Source: Clostridia bacterium (GTDB lineage Bacteria > Bacillota > Clostridia > Peptostreptococcales > Anaerovoracaceae). Taken from it: a DNA stretch of 9,115 nt. Positions 7,037 through 9,115 of the stretch are shown in pieces. The notes under the pieces are model-generated. The model was not told the origin of the DNA. It was given only the letters and a program-made list of their open reading frames with translations, and ran no database searches. Within the stretch, counting starts at the first letter, position 1, and each line of letters starts with the position of its first letter. A program made the translations under genes and the position numbers. The stretch covers positions 1-9,115 of the forward strand of contig JAKSSQ010000064.1 in the NCBI GenBank assembly GCA_024403005.1. Direction: 5' to 3'.

Positions 7037-7944
7037 TGAAGAGAAAGATCTCTGTCCTTTGCATCGCATTGGCTATCCTGCTGATGTCATTCAGCACCGC
7101 ATTTGCATCCGGTCTGGAAATCGTTAAGACATCTCCCGAAGACGGAAGCAGCGGCTTCCAGCCCAAGAACATGGCTGTAAAGTTCACTTTCAGCGAAAAC
7201 ATGATGGACGAAGCTGCCATCGCTGCAAACAAGGACAAGTTTACAATTAAGGACCCGGAAGGCGCAGCTCAGCCCTTCGACCTCGTTTACAACGCTGAAA
7301 AGTACCCCAACGAACTGTGGCTCGTTCTGGAAAACGAACTCGGTTCCAACACAGAATACACAGTAACAGTACTGCCCGGCGTTAAGTCCGCTTCCGGATC
7401 CACACTTTCCGAAGGCATGGACTTCATGTTCAAGACAAGAAACCTTTCCACAGACGGCAAGATTTCCATGGGCCTCATGATGGTAATGATGTTCGTTATG
7501 TTCGGCGCAACATCCAAGGCTGCAAAGAAGGCACAGGAAGAGGCTGACCCCAAGGCTGCTATTAAGACAGCTGAAACAGCAGCTAACCTGAACCCCTACA
7601 AGATCGCCAAGGAAAGAAATATCTCCCTGGACGAAGCTAAGGCTATAGTAGCTAAGGAAAAGGAAAAGCTGGACAAGAAGAAGGCTAAGGAAGAAGAAAC
7701 ACGCATCCGCAAGGAAGAAAAGAGAGCAGCTCAGATTAAGGCTATCGAAGAAGAGCTGGAAGAAGATTCTTCCTATCTGGACGCAGTTCTGCGCGAAGAA
7801 GGCATCTACAGAGTAGCAGGCCCCAAGTCCGTTAAGGCTGCAGGCGGCAGAATCCCAAGAAGCGTTCGCCAGAAGAAGGAAGCAAGACGCAAGGCAGAAG
7901 CTGCAAAGGCTAAGAAGGCCATGCAGAACAAGAAAAAGAAGTAA
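7036..7944 (+). CDS. Membrane-anchored protein with Ig-like (SbsA/Big_5-type) domain and lysine-rich cytoplasmic tail
   Basis: I do not recognise a named protein. The 302 residues show four regions. Residues 1-25 form a signal peptide (MKRK start, hydrophobic core, likely cleavage after AFA at 22-24). Residues 27-136 look like one bacterial Ig-like domain of the SbsA/Big_5 type: SPEDG, a VKFTFSENM strand, LWLVLEN, and NTEYTVTVLPGVKSASG before a final MFKTRN strand. Residues 144-160 are a methionine-rich hydrophobic helix (GLMMVMMFVMFG), the likely membrane anchor. Residues 161-302 are highly charged, with a likely coiled coil near 195-245 (AKEKEKLDKKKAKEEE-like) and a basic end finishing in NKKKKK. 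The predicted topology is Ig domain outside and tail inside. The gene overlaps tadA by one base and ends before a hairpin and the tRNA gene. Function is unknown; the basic tail could contact RNA, ribosomes or lipid head groups. Confidence 0.85.
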   Translation: MKRKISVLCIALAILLMSFSTAFASGLEIVKTSPEDGSSGFQPKNMAVKFTFSENMMDEAAIAANKDKFTIKDPEGAAQPFDLVYNAEKYPNELWLVLENELGSNTEYTVTVLPGVKSASGSTLSEGMDFMFKTRNLSTDGKISMGLMMVMMFVMFGATSKAAKKAQEEADPKAAIKTAETAANLNPYKIAKERNISLDEAKAIVAKEKEKLDKKKAKEEETRIRKEEKRAAQIKAIEEELEEDSSYLDAVLREEGIYRVAGPKSVKAAGGRIPRSVRQKKEARRKAEAAKAKKAMQNKKKK

Positions 7945-7980
7945 TTCTTTTCCGTTTTGATTCCAATCAACAGAATAATT

Positions 7981-8006
7981 ATCCTGCAGGCCTATGCCTG
8001 CAGGAT
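7981..8006 (+). terminator. Perfect 11-bp hairpin between the Ig-protein gene and the tRNA
   Basis: ATCCTGCAGGC and GCCTGCAGGAT form a perfect 11-bp stem around a CTAT loop, 36 bases after the preceding stop codon. Each arm itself holds the palindrome CCTGCAGG. The stem is strong but is followed only by TTAT rather than a long T run, so it is a weak intrinsic terminator at best. It ends 4 bases before the mature tRNA 5' end, and could instead stop 3' decay of the upstream message or mark the RNA processing boundary. Confidence 0.55.
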
Positions 8007-8010
8007 TTAT

Positions 8011-8085
8011 GCCCTCATAGTTAAACGGATATAACGGAGGTTTCCTAAACCTTTGTTCGTGGTTCGATTCCGCGTGGGGGTGCCA
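8011..8085 (+). tRNA. tRNA-Arg, anticodon CCU
   Basis: The full cloverleaf folds by eye. The acceptor stem is GCCCTCA with TGGGGGT (8075-8081), including two G-U pairs. The D stem is GTTA/TAAC with GG in the loop. The anticodon stem is GAGGT/ACCTT with loop TTCCTAA, giving anticodon CCU (34-36) after the invariant T33. The variable loop is 4 bases. The T arm is CGTGG, loop TTCGATT, CCGCG. G is the discriminator base, then encoded CCA (8083-8085), followed directly by a second CCA (8086-8088). It reads the arginine codon AGG. No clear promoter lies between the hairpin at 7981-8006 and the tRNA, so it is either transcribed through from upstream or from a weak promoter I cannot identify. A strong terminator follows at 8091. 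Confidence 0.95.
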
Positions 8086-8090
8086 CCAGA

Positions 8091-8114
8091 CCGCTGATCT
8101 TCAGCGGTTTTTTT
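8091..8114 (+). terminator. Intrinsic terminator of the tRNA-Arg gene
   Basis: CCGCTGA and TCAGCGG form a perfect 7-bp stem with a 3-base loop (8091-8107), followed immediately by seven T residues (8108-8114). It lies 5 bases after the encoded CCA end of the tRNA and is a textbook rho-independent terminator. Confidence 0.9.
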
Positions 8115-8117
8115 GTT

Positions 8118-8255
8118 GCTTTAACGCTTTAGCACACTAAAGGGGGACGGGGGTGCTTTAGTCTGCTAAAGTGCTAAAGCACCCCCGTCCCCCTTCATCA
8201 CTTTAAAGTGATAAAGTACTAAAGTGCCGCGTACCCGAAGGGTATACCCGTCCCC
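8118..8255. repeat. REP-like cluster of nested palindromes with GGGGACGG heads
   Basis: The stretch holds no gene. Its core is a perfect 22-bp inverted repeat: left arm 8140-8161 and right arm 8174-8195, reading AAGGGGGACGGGGGTGCTTT plus AG, with a 12-base spacer. A third related head, ACCCGTCCCC, closes the cluster at 8246-8255. Between them are the short palindromes CTTTAG-CACA-CTAAAG (8127-8142), CACTTTAAAGTG (8199-8210) and GGGTATACCC (8240-8249). CTAAAG occurs four times on the + strand (8137, 8166, 8174, 8219). G-rich GGGGACGG heads on palindromic units are a feature I associate with Firmicute REP elements moved by RAYT-type Y1 transposases, none of which is in the window. It could also act as a two-way transcription barrier between the tRNA and the regulator operon. 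Family assignment is inference; the palindromes are directly visible. Confidence 0.75.
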
Positions 8256-8275
8256 AAAATTTATGTAAAGGATGC

Positions 8276-8303
8276 TTGACATTTGGGAGAGGGGGAGTAT
8301 AAT
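8276..8303 (+). promoter_or_regulatory. Consensus sigma-A promoter of the XRE regulator operon
   Basis: TTGACA (8276-8281) and TATAAT (8298-8303) are perfect consensus hexamers with a 16-base, purine-rich spacer. Transcription should begin near 8310, inside the palindromic operator, about 35 bases before the regulator start codon. A perfect promoter covered by an operator is the normal design of a tightly repressed unit. Confidence 0.88.
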
Positions 8304-8309
8304 AACTCG

Positions 8310-8327
8310 TGTAAAGGTTACTTTACA
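8310..8327. promoter_or_regulatory. Palindromic operator, probable binding site of the XRE regulator
   Basis: TGTAAAG and CTTTACA form a perfect 7-bp inverted repeat around GTTA, placed on the expected transcription start. One more copy of TGTAAAG lies at 8264-8270, just upstream of the -35 box and 46 bases from the first. Symmetry and position suggest a dimeric repressor site used for autoregulation by the protein encoded at 8345; the protein-site pairing is inference. Confidence 0.7.
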
Positions 8328-8344
8328 TTTCAAAAGGAGGCATT

Positions 8345-8545
8345 ATGATAAACAGAATTGAAGAGCTGCGCAAGGAAAAGGGGCTTACGCAGCAGGAATT
8401 CGGCAGGATACTGGGGGTATCCCGCCAGACAATTATTTCGCTGGAAAACGGCAAGTACAATCCGTCCATCGGATTGGCTCACGCGATCGCAAAAGAATTC
8501 GGATTAAAGATCGAAGACGTATTCATCTTTGAAGATGAAGAATAG
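8345..8545 (+). CDS. Small XRE-family (HTH_3) transcriptional regulator
   Basis: This 66-residue protein is essentially one helix-turn-helix domain. IEELRKEKGLTQQEFGRILG covers helices 1-2, VSRQTIISLENGKYNPS (25-41) is the turn and recognition helix, and LAHAIAKEFGLKIEDVF forms helices 4-5, with an acidic tail FEDEE. Such short regulators with no ligand domain are common in Firmicutes, often next to small membrane proteins. It has a strong ribosome site (AGGAGG at 8335-8340, 4 bases before the ATG), a consensus promoter and a palindrome at the transcription start, so it is probably a dimeric autorepressor. The membrane protein gene starts 11 bases after its stop codon. The signal it responds to is unknown; the partner membrane protein may be part of sensing or may be the regulated output. 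Confidence 0.93.
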   Translation: MINRIEELRKEKGLTQQEFGRILGVSRQTIISLENGKYNPSIGLAHAIAKEFGLKIEDVFIFEDEE

Positions 8546-8556
8546 GGAGGTTCAAG

Positions 8557-8961
8557 ATGTATTACAATAAGAGAAAAATGGCAGTAAGCATATTCTGGGT
8601 AGTCGCAGGCGCGGTATTATTCGCTCTGGGCTGCATGGACAAAATCGATCCGGCATGGAGCGGCTGCGGAGGCGGCCTGCTCGGCGTAGGTCTGGTGCAG
8701 ATCGTAAGAAACCTCAAGTACAACAACAACGAAGAATATAAGGAAAAAATCGATATCGAAGCTTCGGATGAACGCAACAGATACCTGCGCCTTAAGGCCT
8801 GGTCCTGGGCCGGTTACATCTATGTGCTCGGCTCCGCAGTGCTCAGCCTTGTGTGCCTTGCAATGGGCTTCGAAGAGCTGTCCCGCATGCTGGGGCTCAG
8901 CATGTGCGCAGTGCTAGCCCTGTTCTGGGGAAGTTACATGGTGCTTCGCAACAAGTACTAA
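8557..8961 (+). CDS. Small four-helix membrane protein paired with the XRE regulator
   Basis: This is a 134-residue hypothetical membrane protein. Four likely transmembrane segments are at about 8-26, 34-52, 83-104 and 109-130, with a polar loop at 53-82 that carries IEASDERNRYLRLKAWSWAGY. The DERNxxLRxKA-W pattern recurs, as far as I know, in the small DUF2178-like membrane proteins found next to XRE regulators in Firmicutes, but I cannot name the family with certainty. Both ends are predicted on the cytoplasmic side (basic KRK near the N-terminus, RNKY at the end). The start has a good ribosome site (GGGAGG, 8545-8550) overlapping the regulator stop codon. It lies in the same operon as the regulator and is followed by a terminator. 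Function is unknown. Confidence 0.85.
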   Translation: MYYNKRKMAVSIFWVVAGAVLFALGCMDKIDPAWSGCGGGLLGVGLVQIVRNLKYNNNEEYKEKIDIEASDERNRYLRLKAWSWAGYIYVLGSAVLSLVCLAMGFEELSRMLGLSMCAVLALFWGSYMVLRNKY

Positions 8962-8975
8962 ATAAGAATAGTTTA

Positions 8976-9035
8976 AGAGGCCTGGCTTGACCCACCGCAT
9001 TAATTGTGCGGCCCGACAAACCGGGCCTCTTTTTT
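8976..9035 (+). terminator. Compound intrinsic terminator after the XRE operon
   Basis: AGAGGCCTGG (8976-8985) pairs with CCGGGCCTCT (9021-9030) with one G-U pair, and six T residues follow (9030-9035). Inside it, CCGCA (8995-8999) pairs with TGCGG (9007-9011). A competing local hairpin, GGCCCG (9010-9015) with CGGGCC (9022-9027), would use the same T run. Either fold should terminate transcription; the two cannot form together. Confidence 0.8.
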
Positions 9036-9109
9036 AGTGCGATTTAACAAAATAGTTTTTAATAATTTATAAACGCAAACAATCCTTTGCTTTTTTCTCC
9101 TCTATAGAA

Positions 9110-9115
9110 TATAAT
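9110..9115 (+). promoter_or_regulatory. Possible -10 box of a gene beyond the window
   Basis: The last six bases are TATAAT, in an AT-rich stretch (9036-9115) that holds no gene. The best-spaced -35 candidate is TTGCTT at 9087-9092 with a 17-base spacer, which is weak. This would drive a gene starting to the right of the window. Confidence 0.35.

Noticed and set aside
7957..7970. TTGATT-CC-AATCAA palindrome
   Set aside because: The 2-base centre is too tight for an RNA hairpin and no promoter is nearby to make it an operator; it is likely chance in AT-rich DNA.
7974..7979. AATAAT as a -10 box for the tRNA gene
   Set aside because: There is no acceptable -35 hexamer at 16-18 bases upstream; the match is not enough for a promoter call.
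8011..8088. tRNA used as an attachment site of a genomic island
   Set aside because: No second copy of the tRNA 3' end and no integrase gene are seen in the window.
8118..8255. CRISPR array
   Set aside because: The repeats are short nested palindromes in mixed orientation without regular spacing or unique spacers, and no cas gene is present.

Overview
The window looks like chromosomal DNA of a low-to-mid GC anaerobic Firmicute of the class Clostridia. Supporting signs are strong AGGAGG-type ribosome binding sites, a cobTUS set with Clostridia-like motifs (for example GEGTGCPLAF in CobT), a YerB/DUF3048 lipoprotein, a small XRE regulator paired with a small membrane protein, and heavy use of AAG, GGC, GCA and AGA codons. 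A Family XIII/Anaerovoracaceae-like host is a guess only. Every gene found lies on the + strand.

Layout. (1) Positions 2-1738: the 3' part of a GlxK/GarK-type glycerate kinase, followed 3 bases later by an AEC-family permease; a likely organic-acid uptake and use pair. (2) Positions 1815-5251: cobT-cobU-cobS, with overlapping stop and start codons, then a DUF3048 lipoprotein 10 bases after cobS. The three Cob enzymes carry out nucleotide-loop assembly, the last steps that turn adenosylcobinamide into a complete cobalamin. There is no cobalamin riboswitch and no cobC phosphatase here. (3) Positions 5291-6526: a CLC-family channel or antiporter whose pore motifs resemble the fluoride-type (CLC-F) branch more than the chloride branch. 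(4) Positions 6519-7944: a good promoter that seems to begin transcription at or next to the tadA start codon, then tadA, then a one-base-overlapping gene for a membrane-anchored protein with one Ig-like domain outside and a long lysine-rich tail inside.

(5) Positions 7945-8344 are a gene-free stretch packed with structure: a perfect 11-bp hairpin, a complete tRNA-Arg(CCU) gene with a doubled CCA end, its own terminator, a REP-like cluster of nested palindromes with G-rich GGGGACGG heads (including a perfect 22-bp inverted repeat), and a consensus sigma-A promoter with a palindromic operator at the expected transcription start. (6) Positions 8345-8961: a 66-residue XRE regulator and a four-helix small membrane protein, probably an autoregulated two-gene operon, closed by a compound terminator at 8976-9035. 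The last 80 bases are AT-rich and end in TATAAT, probably the promoter of a gene beyond the window.

Most of the window is ordinary housekeeping and accessory metabolism. The points most worth a second look are the REP-like palindrome cluster next to the tRNA, the Ig/lysine-tail membrane protein coupled to tadA, the fluoride-type signature of the CLC protein, the likely leaderless tadA transcript, and the XRE operator layout. I did not find convincing evidence of a wholly new defence or mobile system.
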